This document shows, in pieces, positions 18,736 through 27,568 of a stretch of 64,000 nucleotides of DNA (position 1 is its first letter; the number at the start of each line of letters is the position of its first letter). The position numbers were made by a program, and so were the translations under genes. The notes under the pieces were generated by a model that saw nothing but the letters and a program-made list of their open reading frames with translations, was not told the origin of the DNA and did not search any database. This DNA is from Shewanella psychromarinicola (GTDB taxonomy: Bacteria; Pseudomonadota; Gammaproteobacteria; Enterobacterales; Shewanellaceae), in contig NZ_CP034073.1 in assembly GCF_003855155.1 (NCBI RefSeq), positions 4,030,001 through 4,094,000 on the forward strand, in the 5' to 3' direction.

Positions 18736-20869
18736 GTTCAGACAAGGTATGCTGAAACTTGTGCTGAGTTTCACGGATCACAAACGGGACTTTGCGCGGC
18801 TCACCCACTAACATAAAGTGGCTTGATAGTTGCTCTTTCAAGCCATCTAATGTGCTGTAGTTTTCGCCATCTTTTTTGAAACCCCCAATCCATTCTTCCT
18901 TGGGTGTATGTTCTTCCAGCCACGTATAGGGCGATGCAATAATAAGCAAGCCGCCATCATTGATGCGCTGTGCCATATCCGCCAGAAAACGGCTCGGCTG
19001 GTAAAGCCTATCAATCAAATTAGCAGCTAAAACTAAATCATAAGCAGTGAATTGGGGTTTGAGATTACAGGCGTCGCCTTGATGAAATGCAACACGGTTT
19101 GCATAAGCTTCCAACCCTAGTTCTTGCAGGGTACGAGTATGGTAGCTAACTAATTCGCCTTCTTCGGCACGGGCGTAACGCACTGCGCCTTGCTGCGCCA
19201 TTTTAGCCGCTAGGCGGGTAAAGTTTGCTGAGAAATCAATACCGTCTACTTCATCGAACTGACGGGCCAACTCAAAACTTGCTCGACCACACGCACAGCC
19301 TAAGTCAAGTGCTTTACCGGTGGTTTTGCCCTTCATTGCCTCAAGTGCAATATCAGCTAAGGCTTTAGGAAAATTGTCTACGCCATACCAGGTGTCACCA
19401 AAGTGAAACTCTGCATATTCTGACAGAAGCTGATCACTTTCATAGTAAGCCTTAGGAGACATTGCCTCAACTTCGGAGGCAATATAGCGAAATCCGGCGT
19501 GCTGCGAAAAGTGACGTCTAAACGCATAACGTGCACTAAGGCGCGCTTCGTTACCACTTGAAATCCATGAACCACCTTTGATTATATTGTGTTTACCATC
19601 AAAAGTTGGCGTGGTGAAATCGTCATACAGTGGGTGTACTTTAAAGTTATCGAAGGGATAAATAGGCGTTTCAGTCCATTGCCACACATTGCCCACCACA
19701 TCAAACCAACTGCCATGTTGATAGCGCGTTACCGGGCAGCATGATGCAAAATGGTCAAGATGCAAGTTTGCATCGGCCGCGCTATTACTCAGCTCTTCAA
19801 CGCCCGCTAGTGAGCATAGACGATGCCATTCGTCTTCCGTTGGCATCCGAATTTGTTGCCCAGTTTCTACGGTTTTCCATTCACAAAACGCTTTCGCTTC
19901 ATGGTAGTTAACTTCAGCAGGCCAGTCCCAAGCCATATCAATTTCTTGTGTCATCAGGCGCAAACGCCAACCATTGTGCCAACGCCAAAATACCGGGTGT
20001 TTCGCCTCAGTAAACTGCCGCCAAGCCAGGCCTTCATCGCTCCAAAAACGATTTTGCTCATAACCACCGTCCTCAACAAACTCGAGGAACTCTTGATTGC
20101 TGACTAAATATTGGCTGGCTTTAAATTCGGCTACCTCTGCCTGATGTTGGCCATATTCGTTGTCCCATCCATAGAAGGCACTATCAAAAGATTTTCCAAG
20201 ATTAACTGAGCCGGCAGTAACGCTTATCAGTTTGTTTTTTGGCGCTTGGCCAGTATCTTTGCAAGCTGGCCATTGAGGTAATGGCTGGACTTTGGCAAGT
20301 TCATGTTGGCGAATGAGAACAGACGACGTCTCAAGGTGAATACGCTCGTGCTCAATACCCATGACGATGGGCCACCAGGTATTTTCCCAATCAATGGGTA
20401 GGACAAGGTGCAAGGTATCAATTAATGTTAATACTGTGGCACGCACTTTAGCGCGGTAGTCTTTTACCGCAGAAACACTGGGCCAGTCATAATTGTCTTC
20501 AGACAGATCATCCCAGCTCATTTCATCAACACCCACCGCAAAAATTGATTCCATATGAGGATTAATCCGATCGGGTATCAGTTTTGCCAATAGTAGCTTG
20601 TTGATGAAAAAAGTGGCCGTATGCCCAAGATAGAAAATAAGCGGGTGGCGCAAGGGTATAGGTTTTTGATAGAAAACAGCATCATCGCGCAAACAATCGA
20701 ACAGTTGCGTATAGGTATCGAAGGTATTAGTGAAGTAAAGCGCTATTTCTTTGCGCTTATCATCCACGGTGCCGCTGTTCAGTGTAGGAATTCGGCGCAA
20801 TGATCCAGAGTCAACAAACGTTGCGGATCGTTTAGCCATTTCTTGTGCGTTTTGTATAGGTAAGGTCAT
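18707..20869 (-). CDS. ovoA: OvoA: 5-histidylcysteine sulfoxide synthase / mercaptohistidine N-methyltransferase
   Basis: The 720-residue fusion enzyme for ovothiol A has three parts. A DinB-like domain supplies the three iron-binding histidines (H83 in YLGHTA; H174 and H178 in GIEHERIHLE). A formylglycine-generating-enzyme-like domain (about 215-455) is recognisable by MPTEDEWHRL, GNVWQWTETP, KGGSWISSGNEARLSARYAF and QHAGFR. A C-terminal SAM methyltransferase has motif I LDLGCACGRASFE. It couples cysteine and histidine oxidatively into 5-histidylcysteine sulfoxide and later N-methylates the mercaptohistidine. EgtB, the ergothioneine enzyme, lacks the methyltransferase domain, so OvoA is the better call. 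The C-S lyase gene needed for the middle step lies directly upstream. Confidence 0.93.
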   Translation of the reverse strand: MTLPIQNAQEMAKRSATFVDSGSLRRIPTLNSGTVDDKRKEIALYFTNTFDTYTQLFDCLRDDAVFYQKPIPLRHPLIFYLGHTATFFINKLLLAKLIPDRINPHMESIFAVGVDEMSWDDLSEDNYDWPSVSAVKDYRAKVRATVLTLIDTLHLVLPIDWENTWWPIVMGIEHERIHLETSSVLIRQHELAKVQPLPQWPACKDTGQAPKNKLISVTAGSVNLGKSFDSAFYGWDNEYGQHQAEVAEFKASQYLVSNQEFLEFVEDGGYEQNRFWSDEGLAWRQFTEAKHPVFWRWHNGWRLRLMTQEIDMAWDWPAEVNYHEAKAFCEWKTVETGQQIRMPTEDEWHRLCSLAGVEELSNSAADANLHLDHFASCCPVTRYQHGSWFDVVGNVWQWTETPIYPFDNFKVHPLYDDFTTPTFDGKHNIIKGGSWISSGNEARLSARYAFRRHFSQHAGFRYIASEVEAMSPKAYYESDQLLSEYAEFHFGDTWYGVDNFPKALADIALEAMKGKTTGKALDLGCACGRASFELARQFDEVDGIDFSANFTRLAAKMAQQGAVRYARAEEGELVSYHTRTLQELGLEAYANRVAFHQGDACNLKPQFTAYDLVLAANLIDRLYQPSRFLADMAQRINDGGLLIIASPYTWLEEHTPKEEWIGGFKKDGENYSTLDGLKEQLSSHFMLVGEPRKVPFVIRETQHKFQHTLSELTVWERLPR

Positions 20870-20997
20870 CCTGAAACACGTTCCTTTGATTTTTATTCTA
20901 TAGTCATACGATTTACTACTGGATAAAGGCTCAACTTTTTTACTTTATATTAATATTACCCGTAAAAAAACAGAAGTTTTGCCGGTGGTTAAACGTC

Positions 20998-22122
20998 TCA
21001 GCCCTGCAGTTTTTTAATGGCTTCGACTAAATAATCTCGTGAGCAACCGAAGTTCAAGCGAAAACAGTCTTTATCACCAAAATCTCTGCCCGCTGATGGA
21101 CCAACACCTTTGGCTTCACACCAGGCTTGCGTATCGGTGACTTGCAAACCGCTGGCATCAACCCACAGCAAAAAAGTAGCCGCGGGTGAGATTGCTTTTA
21201 AACCTTCAATTTTGTTGATTTCAGTCACCAAATAATCGCGATTTTCAGTTAAATACGCCACTTGTTGTTGATGCCACTCATCGCAATGCCTGAAAGCTGC
21301 ATTAGTAGCGGTAAGGCCTGTAACGGTTACCGATGGTAATCTGCCGCGGGCAGCATGGTTGAAGTCTGCTCTTAATTTTTCGTTTGGAATAATAGCGAAA
21401 GACGTACCTAATCCAGCAATATTGAAGGTTTTACTGGCGGCCATTAATGTCACTGAAGACTCAGCCAACTCTGGGTGCGCACTGGCCGGTAGATGTGGCA
21501 CGTCATCTAAAATTAAATCGCAGTGTATTTCATCCGAGCACAGCATAACGCCATGTTTTCTGCATATTGCTGCAATTGTGTCTAACTCGTCTTGGTTTAA
21601 AACTGAGCCGAGCGGATTCATCGGATTACACATAATAAATAAGCTGGCTTTAGGATCCGCGGCAGCCGCTTCTAAGGCATTAAAATCGAGTGTCCAGCGA
21701 CCTTCCACTTCTATCGAGCCGATACAAGTTCGGTTGAGATGATTAATTGCAGGTGCTGCCAATATCGGAGGATAATTGGGTGTTTGTACGATAATCGTAT
21801 CCCCTGCTTGGCAATATGCTTGAATAGCCACATTAAATGCGGGCACCACACCCGGAGTCCACACTAGCCAACTAGGATCAATCTTCCAGTTATACTGACG
21901 TTGACACCACGCCACAACAGCCTCACTGGCATCGGTATCGTGAGCCGATAAGGTATAACCAAATAAGCCGTCATCAATGCGCTGATGTAAAGCAGATAAA
22001 ATAGGCTCAGCACAGCGAAACTCAGTATCAGCAATCCACATAGGCAGTATATCGGTACCTTTGTATTTTTCCCATTTATGGGCTTTTGACGATGTGCGGT
22101 CTGGTTTATCGCTGAAGTTCAT
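20998..22122 (-). CDS. ovoB: PLP-dependent C-S lyase (MalY/PatB type), candidate OvoB
   Basis: The 374-residue fold-type I PLP enzyme carries the PLP lysine K231 in MAASKTFNIAGLG, the motif of MalY/PatB cystathionine beta-lyases. It also has SDEIHCDL with the cofactor-binding Asp near 197, TPNYPPI and CNPMNPLG. Alone the family would read as cystathionine beta-lyase. Next to ovoA, on the same strand with a 128-base gap, it is well placed to cleave the histidylcysteine sulfoxide made by OvoA to 5-mercaptohistidine, the reaction of OvoB. The specific role is inference from the neighbourhood; the enzyme class is secure. Confidence 0.8.
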   Translation of the reverse strand: MNFSDKPDRTSSKAHKWEKYKGTDILPMWIADTEFRCAEPILSALHQRIDDGLFGYTLSAHDTDASEAVVAWCQRQYNWKIDPSWLVWTPGVVPAFNVAIQAYCQAGDTIIVQTPNYPPILAAPAINHLNRTCIGSIEVEGRWTLDFNALEAAAADPKASLFIMCNPMNPLGSVLNQDELDTIAAICRKHGVMLCSDEIHCDLILDDVPHLPASAHPELAESSVTLMAASKTFNIAGLGTSFAIIPNEKLRADFNHAARGRLPSVTVTGLTATNAAFRHCDEWHQQQVAYLTENRDYLVTEINKIEGLKAISPAATFLLWVDASGLQVTDTQAWCEAKGVGPSAGRDFGDKDCFRLNFGCSRDYLVEAIKKLQG

Positions 22123-22360
22123 TGCGGGTCCTTTGATCGTTAATTTAGCAGTCTGCAGTAAATAGCCGATTTAGCCTGTTACTATTAACCTTTGGTTTAG
22201 GTTAAAACACAAGTCAACATAACCCAAGTACTTGTGGGAATAAAAATGCCCCCCCTTTTTATTCGCCCATTTTATTCGGTATACAAGTGATAACGCTAAC
22301 GATGACACTCATGGTTAATTTTTATTGGATATTAATCTTGAGGAAGGATAGCTTGCTTTT
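22123..22360. other. Upstream region of the ovoB candidate
   Basis: No gene is seen. It probably carries the promoter for the ovoB-ovoA pair. Confidence 0.35.
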
Positions 22361-22410
22361 ATAAAGAGGAACTCTTGGGTTTAAAGTCCCAGAATACATA
22401 GCCAGCCATT
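22361..22410 (+). repeat. tRNA-like fragment, copy 1
   Basis: A stretch starting near GGATAGCTTGCTT and continuing ATAAAGAGGAAC...GGGTTTAAAGTCC is closely repeated at 26694-26752. The end looks like a tRNA T-arm (GGGTT.AAA.TCC). It cannot fold into a full tRNA and is probably a tRNA-derived relic carried with the REP-type sequence that follows. Confidence 0.4.
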
Positions 22411-22576
22411 TTTTGAAGTAGCAACATAACCCCTTTCTATTGGAGTTGCGATCACCTTTTATCATTTTCTCAACGAGCAAATTCAACAGGCTGATTTAAC
22501 CAATGAGCACTCAATTGGCCAATCCATCAGTAATATGGTCGATTTAACACAGCAGAAAAGCTTGATATCAATCAAG
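22411..22576 (-). repeat. Orphan RAYT-associated REP unit
   Basis: A roughly 165-base unit runs from GCCATTTTTTGAAG...ACATAACCC (about 22420-22455) to CACAGCAGAAAAG followed by the hairpin CTTGAT-ATCA-ATCAAG (22548-22576). The same two ends, in the same order and spacing, lie downstream of the RAYT genes at 25.2, 28.9 and 33.65 kb and again without a gene at 62.88 kb. It is a non-coding relative of the RAYT units. Confidence 0.65.
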
Positions 22577-22718
22577 CCTAAAAGCACAGAGCAACCGTTC
22601 TGTGCTACTTGCTAATATTCTCGTTTTATACAAAGGCATTAAAAAAAGATCGTTTATTAACTATCAAACAACCCCTATCGGCTTAAAATTGGAAATCAGC
22701 GCTGTACAGCAATCGATG

Positions 22719-24005
22719 TTATTTGATTAGGGAATGATGAAGTTTATTACCTAAAACCCCCCCTGAAAGTAAAAATACCAGGTAAATCCAACCGGATAGT
22801 GAAAGATTGGCAATAGGTGTGAATAAGGCGCCGACATTACAGCCGTTAGCAAAACGAGTACCGAAGCCCATCAGTAACCCCCCTAAAGCAAAAAGAGCAA
22901 ATTGTTTCGCAGAATGATTGATTTTAAATGAGAATGAAAATTTACCCATCAGCAGCACCGCGATTAATGTCCCCACTATAAGAGCAAAATTCTGCACTGA
23001 AATACTATGCTCGAAAAACGGGGTAGTAAACAAACCGGCTGGTCGAGAAGTAAAGTCAGCAATATCATTTGCGCTCATGCCAAACACCATTAACACTTTA
23101 CCAAACCAAATACCGAAGGGTGTTGATGCCCCCCATCCTGCACCCGTTGAGACCATCATAATACCGAAGATCAAGGATATCACTAGCGCCGCCGTTTTCA
23201 TTTCCCATAGATTACCAATCCATCTATGGTAGGTTTCAACACTGAATAAAGTAAAGTGCTGCTGAGTGTGTTTTGGGTGCATTTCTTGACGTACAGTTTC
23301 AGCGTCAACACCTAAGAATGACCCTTTCGCATGACGGTAATTTTGATATTTTTTAGCGAAAATAACCACGATCAAAGCAAAAGCGATGCTCACTAGAATT
23401 GAAATAAAATAGCCGTTCAAAGGCCCCCAGGTAAACAGATCCGGCAGGTATACCCCTTTGCCAGCAAAACTACTGGAAGAGAATGATGTGGTTGTGATCC
23501 ATGTTTGTGTCGCCTGCAATGGAAAACCAAAAAACACCCCGGCACCAAAAAAGAATAAGGTCGTCAAAGCACGCGGAATATCGCTCACCAATTCAACCAT
23601 CACGCCCGTCGCACAGCAGCTTGAAAGGCTCATTCCAGCACCAAACATGACTCCCCCCAACACTAAGCCCAGGTTGATAGGATTAACCCATAAATTATAG
23701 CTGCCGGGGTTGGCATTCAGCAGTAAACCCGCATTAATAATGGCGGTAATAACGAACATAAACATTAATGTCTGCAGCAATTGCGTCGAACCACGGCGAT
23801 ACGCACGGTTAACACTACCGGCAAAACCTATAGACCCCTTTGTTAAGACAAAACCAAGGCTCAAACCGAACAATAAACGCAAAAATAGTGATGAACTGTC
23901 AAGGAAGACGGCTCCTAAAAGAAGAGAAGCGATGGCGATGACAATACCAAATGAAGCTTGTTTTTTATCCATGGTGATAATCCAGAAGAAATGAAAAGTA
24001 GGCAT
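22719..24005 (-). CDS. YeeE/YedE-family sulfur-compound transporter
   Basis: The 428-residue inner-membrane protein has about 10-12 spans and two tandem halves, as in the YeeE/YedE (TsuA) thiosulfate uptake family. Conserved pore cysteines are visible in GAGMSLSSCCATGVMVE of the first half and FGTRFANGCNVGALF of the second. An ATG at 23972 (MDKKQASFG) is probably the true start; the eleven residues before it are atypical. It stands 600 bases upstream of the ovoB-ovoA pair on the same strand. A role in bringing in thiosulfate or another sulfur source would fit the sulfur-rich product ovothiol, but co-regulation is inference. Confidence 0.87.
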   Translation of the reverse strand: MPTFHFFWIITMDKKQASFGIVIAIASLLLGAVFLDSSSLFLRLLFGLSLGFVLTKGSIGFAGSVNRAYRRGSTQLLQTLMFMFVITAIINAGLLLNANPGSYNLWVNPINLGLVLGGVMFGAGMSLSSCCATGVMVELVSDIPRALTTLFFFGAGVFFGFPLQATQTWITTTSFSSSSFAGKGVYLPDLFTWGPLNGYFISILVSIAFALIVVIFAKKYQNYRHAKGSFLGVDAETVRQEMHPKHTQQHFTLFSVETYHRWIGNLWEMKTAALVISLIFGIMMVSTGAGWGASTPFGIWFGKVLMVFGMSANDIADFTSRPAGLFTTPFFEHSISVQNFALIVGTLIAVLLMGKFSFSFKINHSAKQFALFALGGLLMGFGTRFANGCNVGALFTPIANLSLSGWIYLVFLLSGGVLGNKLHHSLIK

Positions 24006-24203
24006 TCATACACTGCGGATTTTTTGAGTTGGTATGAAATGAAGCGCGGATTATTCTCTTACCGTGGATATATGTCCAACCCTTCTTTATAACTTATTGG
24101 TCTAAATTCATCGGTATCTTTATATTGGACAAAAAACCGGCTGCAACAAATCAATAATGGATAATTGAGATTTATTCAATGTGCTGTTTTTTTAATAAAA
24201 AAT
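24006..24203. other. Upstream region of the YeeE/YedE gene
   Basis: A short AT-rich region that should hold the transporter promoter. No gene is seen. Confidence 0.35.
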
Positions 24204-24228
24204 GCCCGTAAAGCGTAACCCTACGGGC
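24204..24228 (-). terminator. Hairpin terminator on the minus strand
   Basis: GCCCGTA (24204-24210) pairs with TACGGGC (24222-24228). On the minus strand it is followed by ATTTTTTATT. It would end transcripts coming from the 24.6-25.0 kb gene or an unknown transcript in between. Confidence 0.65.
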
Positions 24229-24641
24229 TTAATGAAACATTATGAGTTTCTATGAAATAATCAGATGATGGTGACATCATTCCGCCCATATGAAGGACAA
24301 GATATTGATACTTAATGTTATAATTAACCTGTAAAATCAAGATACCCCGCTTTATACCCCTACTTATTCTCAGTAGTGCATAAAAAAACACTCTAAGATG
24401 TAAACGCCCCCTAAGTAGGTGGGAAACAAAAAGCAAGTCGCTATCCCAGTGGCACATTATCTGTAATAGCCAATATTCGCTCTATCAATCAGTGTCCAAT
24501 ATCGACACCATATATGACCATGTTAATTGCAGAGTTTGTTGAACTTAGCCGATGCCTAACTAAATTAATACATGGCATTGATACAATGAGATATTTAAAA
24601 GTAAAGTCGATTGAGCATCAATCATTCAACCTGTTGTAGTC
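24229..24641. other. Gap without a credible gene
   Basis: A 78-codon frame on the minus strand (24221-24457) overlaps the terminator and has no recognisable protein character. Nothing else is seen. Confidence 0.35.
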
Positions 24642-25019
24642 TCATTTAACTCTGAGCTTCGATAGGAGAATTTTTGAAGCAGCAGTAAATTTACTAAAGC
24701 CATCTTCATTTTTTGTAAAGCTGCCGTATTTATCATGACTGCCAGAGCCTTTTCTTGCTTCGCCATATTTAGCGTAGGCAAATACAATTTCCTTTGATGC
24801 CAGCTCCCCTAAAGATGCTCTAAGACGAGTTACATCTCTATCCGTTATTCCATGCTCAAAAATGCCAGCTTCAAGCTTATCCAACTGAACTATTAGAACT
24901 TCTCTAACCGGAGAAATTGCATGATTAAACTCTTTGCGTTTATCTCGACCTAGAGATAATCGATGCCCAAGAACTAAGCCAACAAAAAGGCCAAGTAAAC
25001 CAGTAAAAGCTTCTAGCAC
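24642..25019 (-). CDS. Hypothetical protein with one N-terminal membrane span
   Basis: The 125-residue protein begins with a hydrophobic helix (LEAFTGLLGLFVGLVLGHRL, about 2-21), followed by a charged cytoplasmic domain of alternating helices. Codon use looks coding throughout, and the frame is the only long one here. I do not recognise a family. It lies beside the accessory RAYT region, so horizontal acquisition is possible. Confidence 0.6.
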   Translation of the reverse strand: MLEAFTGLLGLFVGLVLGHRLSLGRDKRKEFNHAISPVREVLIVQLDKLEAGIFEHGITDRDVTRLRASLGELASKEIVFAYAKYGEARKGSGSHDKYGSFTKNEDGFSKFTAASKILLSKLRVK

Positions 25020-25207
25020 AGTGCCTCCAAGAACATAACGCGTATTATTAAAAATTCCGCTAAATACCCTTATGTATTTTTCAGAACTATCATCGCTATA
25101 CAGCTTTAATTATTAATATTTTTAGTACGTTATCAGGTTAGTTATATTGAATCAATCAACTTTAAATTAGGGCAAAAACTAGAAATGAAACTATTCTAAA
25201 TGAAACT

Positions 25208-25417
25208 ATGCCACCCATTTTTTGAACAAATAACATAACTCGTTTTTATGGCTTTGGCGAGGGTTACGCTCGATGTACTCAACTCATCAATTTCAATCAA
25301 CATGGCTAAAACATTAGCGTTAAATTAGTGGTTTATTCATCATTTGCAGAATTCGGCACAGCAGAAAAAATTGATAGTAGTCAAGTGTAAGGTGAATTGT
25401 TATTTGAGGGGGTATTA
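25208..25417 (-). repeat. 3' end of RAYT unit 1 with REP hairpin
   Basis: The unit begins GCCACCCATT (25210-25219), followed by TTTGAACAAATAACATAACT, and contains CACAGCAGAAAA plus a degenerate hairpin (25357-25386). It leads to the RAYT stop codon. The same block lies downstream of RAYT 2 and RAYT 3. The preceding sequence 25020-25207 holds no gene. Confidence 0.75.
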
Positions 25418-26398
25418 TTACTTAAGCGCACAGCCAGCGCTGACAGTTGCAGCGCCTTGTCGTCGTTTTCGGTCTAAATGTTCACAGTATTCGGTTAAGG
25501 CGGGTAATGCTCCAACAGCACCTTTAAATAATACACCAAATTCAGTTGTGATTTTAAGCCAATTCTCTGCGGGAATGTTTAATCTATTCAGTATGTCCTG
25601 GCTGCTTGAGCTAATGGCGCCCCGCTTATCTTCTCGAATTATCCGACCGGTATCTTCAACCAGTACAATGTAGTCTTTGACGCTGAACATGAGCCCGTTA
25701 GGCATATTGAGTCTTTCATTACCCACAAACGGTATTAGTTCTGTTGGTTGCTCGCCATTCATTGCTGAATTTATTCGACGTTGAATACTGGTGTAATCTG
25801 AGGTTTCTGGGGTTGCGGCCATCATGGCACGAATTGGATTCAAATCAACATAGGCCATACAGGCTAGTGCTGCGGTTTCATCAAGTAGCGCTTGAGACTT
25901 AAAGCGTCCTTCCCAGAAGCGGCCTGAGCACTTATCTTCTTTGTTGGCCATTCTGGCGATTGGCTCACTCAGTGAACGCATAAACCAACTGATATCAATT
26001 AAGCGCCTACGGTATTCGGTAATGCATTCATTAACCGTTTGAAGTTCAAATTGGTTAAGGTCTTCCTCTTTAAGGTATTTGTGCGTGAGCAACGTGCCCT
26101 TAAAGCCTTTGTGCCACTGAATTAACACTTCTTTATCTGACCAGCATTTCGCTTTGTCTGCATCAACCTTTAACACCACATGTAAATGATTACTCATCAC
26201 GGCATAAGCACAGATATCAATGGCAAAGATGGTCGCTAACTCAAGGATACGTGAATCGACCCACTCACGTCGATGCTCGAAATTCTCACCCGTTGAGTTA
26301 TCAACCCCACATAAAAATGCCTTACGCACCACTCGTGAACAGCAGTGATAGTAAGGCGTATCTTCTAGGCTAATGATTGTCTGCCTTGGTCTGGCCAT
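25418..26398 (-). CDS. REP-associated tyrosine transposase (RAYT) 1
   Basis: The intact 326-residue Y1-type transposase of the IS200/IS605-like RAYT group carries the HUH motif in VMSNHLHVVLKVD (about residues 60-72) and the presumed catalytic Tyr in CMAYVDLNPIRA. RAYTs nick single-stranded REP hairpins and are thought to spread them through a genome. A REP-like hairpin lies downstream. It is nearly identical to RAYT 2 and RAYT 3, so these copies spread recently. It sits 390 bases outside the left att repeat of the genomic island. Start is MARPRQTII at 26398. Confidence 0.92.
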   Translation of the reverse strand: MARPRQTIISLEDTPYYHCCSRVVRKAFLCGVDNSTGENFEHRREWVDSRILELATIFAIDICAYAVMSNHLHVVLKVDADKAKCWSDKEVLIQWHKGFKGTLLTHKYLKEEDLNQFELQTVNECITEYRRRLIDISWFMRSLSEPIARMANKEDKCSGRFWEGRFKSQALLDETAALACMAYVDLNPIRAMMAATPETSDYTSIQRRINSAMNGEQPTELIPFVGNERLNMPNGLMFSVKDYIVLVEDTGRIIREDKRGAISSSSQDILNRLNIPAENWLKITTEFGVLFKGAVGALPALTEYCEHLDRKRRQGAATVSAGCALK

Positions 26399-26465
26399 CT
26401 TTAATTACCATTTTCAAAGGGTAAATAAAGCGTAGTTAAGTGTTTGCTATTTGGCCAGTTGAAGT

Positions 26466-26655
26466 GGATGGCTATGTTAATTCTCAATCAACATGGCTAA
26501 AACATTAGCGTTATATGATCGATTTATCAGTCATCTACGCAATTCAGCACAGCAGAAAATCACGATATCAATCAAGGATAAGGAGAATTGTGGTTTTTGA
26601 GGAATTAATGCTTAAGCGCACAGCCAATGCTGGCATTTTGCAGCGCCTTATCTTT
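26466..26655 (-). pseudogene. RAYT 3' remnant abutting RAYT 1
   Basis: Directly upstream of RAYT 1 lies the 3' half of another unit: the hairpin block CACAGCAGAAAA...ATCAATCAAG (26548-26576), followed by the last codons of a RAYT (26608-26655, reading close to DKALQNASIGCALK). The rest of this second gene is missing. It looks like two units fused by recombination within their repeats. Confidence 0.7.
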
Positions 26656-26693
26656 GTCGATTTTACTTTTGTCTTGGATTTTGTGGAGGGATA

Positions 26694-26752
26694 GCTTGCT
26701 TGTAATAAAGAGGAACCCGTGGGTTCAAAGTCCTATCTTTCGCCCAATAAAA
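26694..26752 (+). repeat. tRNA-like fragment, copy 2
   Basis: The sequence GGAGGGATAGCTTGCTTG...AAAGAGGAACC..GGGTTCAAAGTCC..CGCCCA looks like a rearranged tRNA with a T-arm and acceptor end. It does not form a complete cloverleaf. It matches 22361-22410 and ends just before the terminator that follows the left att site. Confidence 0.4.
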
Positions 26753-26784
26753 AGGCCCGCTATAAATAGCGAGCCTTTTTATTT
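26752..26784 (-). terminator. Hairpin terminator beside the left att site (original tRNA-Ser terminator)
   Basis: AAAAAGGC.CGCTAT and ATAGCG.GCCTTTTT form a strong stem. Read on the minus strand it follows the tRNA-Ser 3'-end copy at 26786-26815 in exactly the position expected for the tRNA's own terminator before the island inserted. Confidence 0.7.
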
Positions 26785-26785
26785 G

Positions 26786-26815
26786 AATGTGGCGGAGGGA
26801 TAGGGATTTGAACCC
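26786..26815. repeat. Left attachment site (att) of genomic island
   Basis: This 30-bp sequence is identical to 37842-37871 inside tRNA-Ser. It contains the T-arm half, acceptor stem and CCA of the tRNA plus three flanking bases. Beyond it (26816 on) the sequence no longer matches the tRNA. It marks the end of the integrated element distal to the integrase. Confidence 0.88.
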
Positions 26816-27106
26816 AGACTCTCAAATTAAATAGTTAAAATAGTCGTTTAAATTCATTTGGTTGCAGAATTTTATATCTTCAAACCCTGCAATTGCTAAC
26901 TAAGATTGACTTTATTCCTGAAGTTGAAAAAAGTCAATAATTATGAACTGATTTCATTAGGTTCAGATTTCACTGTTAAGCCCGCGACTTTATAAATATC
27001 AGGGTAGTAAAACCACTTCTAGCGGTAAATTAGCGCATCAAAAGCAACGATAAGAGTGAGAATGTTGTACAGAAAACTAAGGCCCAAAAGCCTTCGGTGA
27101 GCAGAG
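26816..27106. other. Island left end, no gene
   Basis: No open frame of note. It is AT-rich and leads into the 45-bp repeat that follows the first immunity gene. Confidence 0.4.
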
Positions 27107-27151
27107 TATTATCTTGACACACCGGGAGCGTCCATATATGGCCATGTTATT
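27107..27151. repeat. 45-bp repeat downstream of immunity gene 1
   Basis: This is identical but for one base to 32715-32759, which lies downstream of immunity gene 2. It includes CACCGGGAGCGTCCATATA and ends GGCCATGTTATT, a string also present at the upstream end of RAYT 2 (32515-32526). It marks the 3' boundary of a toxin/immunity module. Confidence 0.85.
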
Positions 27152-27162
27152 CTTCTTATTCA

Positions 27163-27561
27163 TCACAAAACTCTATAAAGATATAGGTAGCCATTCTCAA
27201 CTCTGATAAATGCGTCGGATTTACTCAACTCGCTACTGAGGTCTTGACTAACATTCCCTGAAAGTTTGAATCTTGTGAATGAGTTGGCTTCGCATTTATT
27301 GAGTACGTCATTTAACTTGTTTAGTGCCTTTACGTAGGCTTTAGGCTCCCCTTCAAGAATGATGACACCTTCTATTTCTGGTGAGTGCTGAAGGTCAACA
27401 GCTAAAGGCAGAGTTGTTGCCTCAGAAGATTTTGCCGCAAAACGTTCTAAATCAACTTTACAATTCAATGTCATAAGCGCTGCTGACTTTATCGTCTCGG
27501 ACTGAGCCTCGCGACACCCAAAAACAGACATAATTGTAATTAGAATAGCTATAAATTTCAT
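27163..27561 (-). CDS. Putative lipoprotein immunity protein for the Rhs toxin
   Basis: The 132-residue protein has a lipoprotein signal (MKFIAILITIMSVFGC, Cys16), so it is exported and lipid-anchored. It starts 7 bases after the Rhs stop codon, and its ribosome site GAGG overlaps that stop (TGAGG). Such tight coupling directly behind a polymorphic toxin is the normal place of the cognate immunity gene. A periplasmic immunity protein implies a toxin acting in the periplasm or on the envelope. I do not recognise its family; the role is inferred from position. Confidence 0.65.
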   Translation of the reverse strand: MKFIAILITIMSVFGCREAQSETIKSAALMTLNCKVDLERFAAKSSEATTLPLAVDLQHSPEIEGVIILEGEPKAYVKALNKLNDVLNKCEANSFTRFKLSGNVSQDLSSELSKSDAFIRVENGYLYLYRVL

Positions 27562-27568
27562 ATAAACC

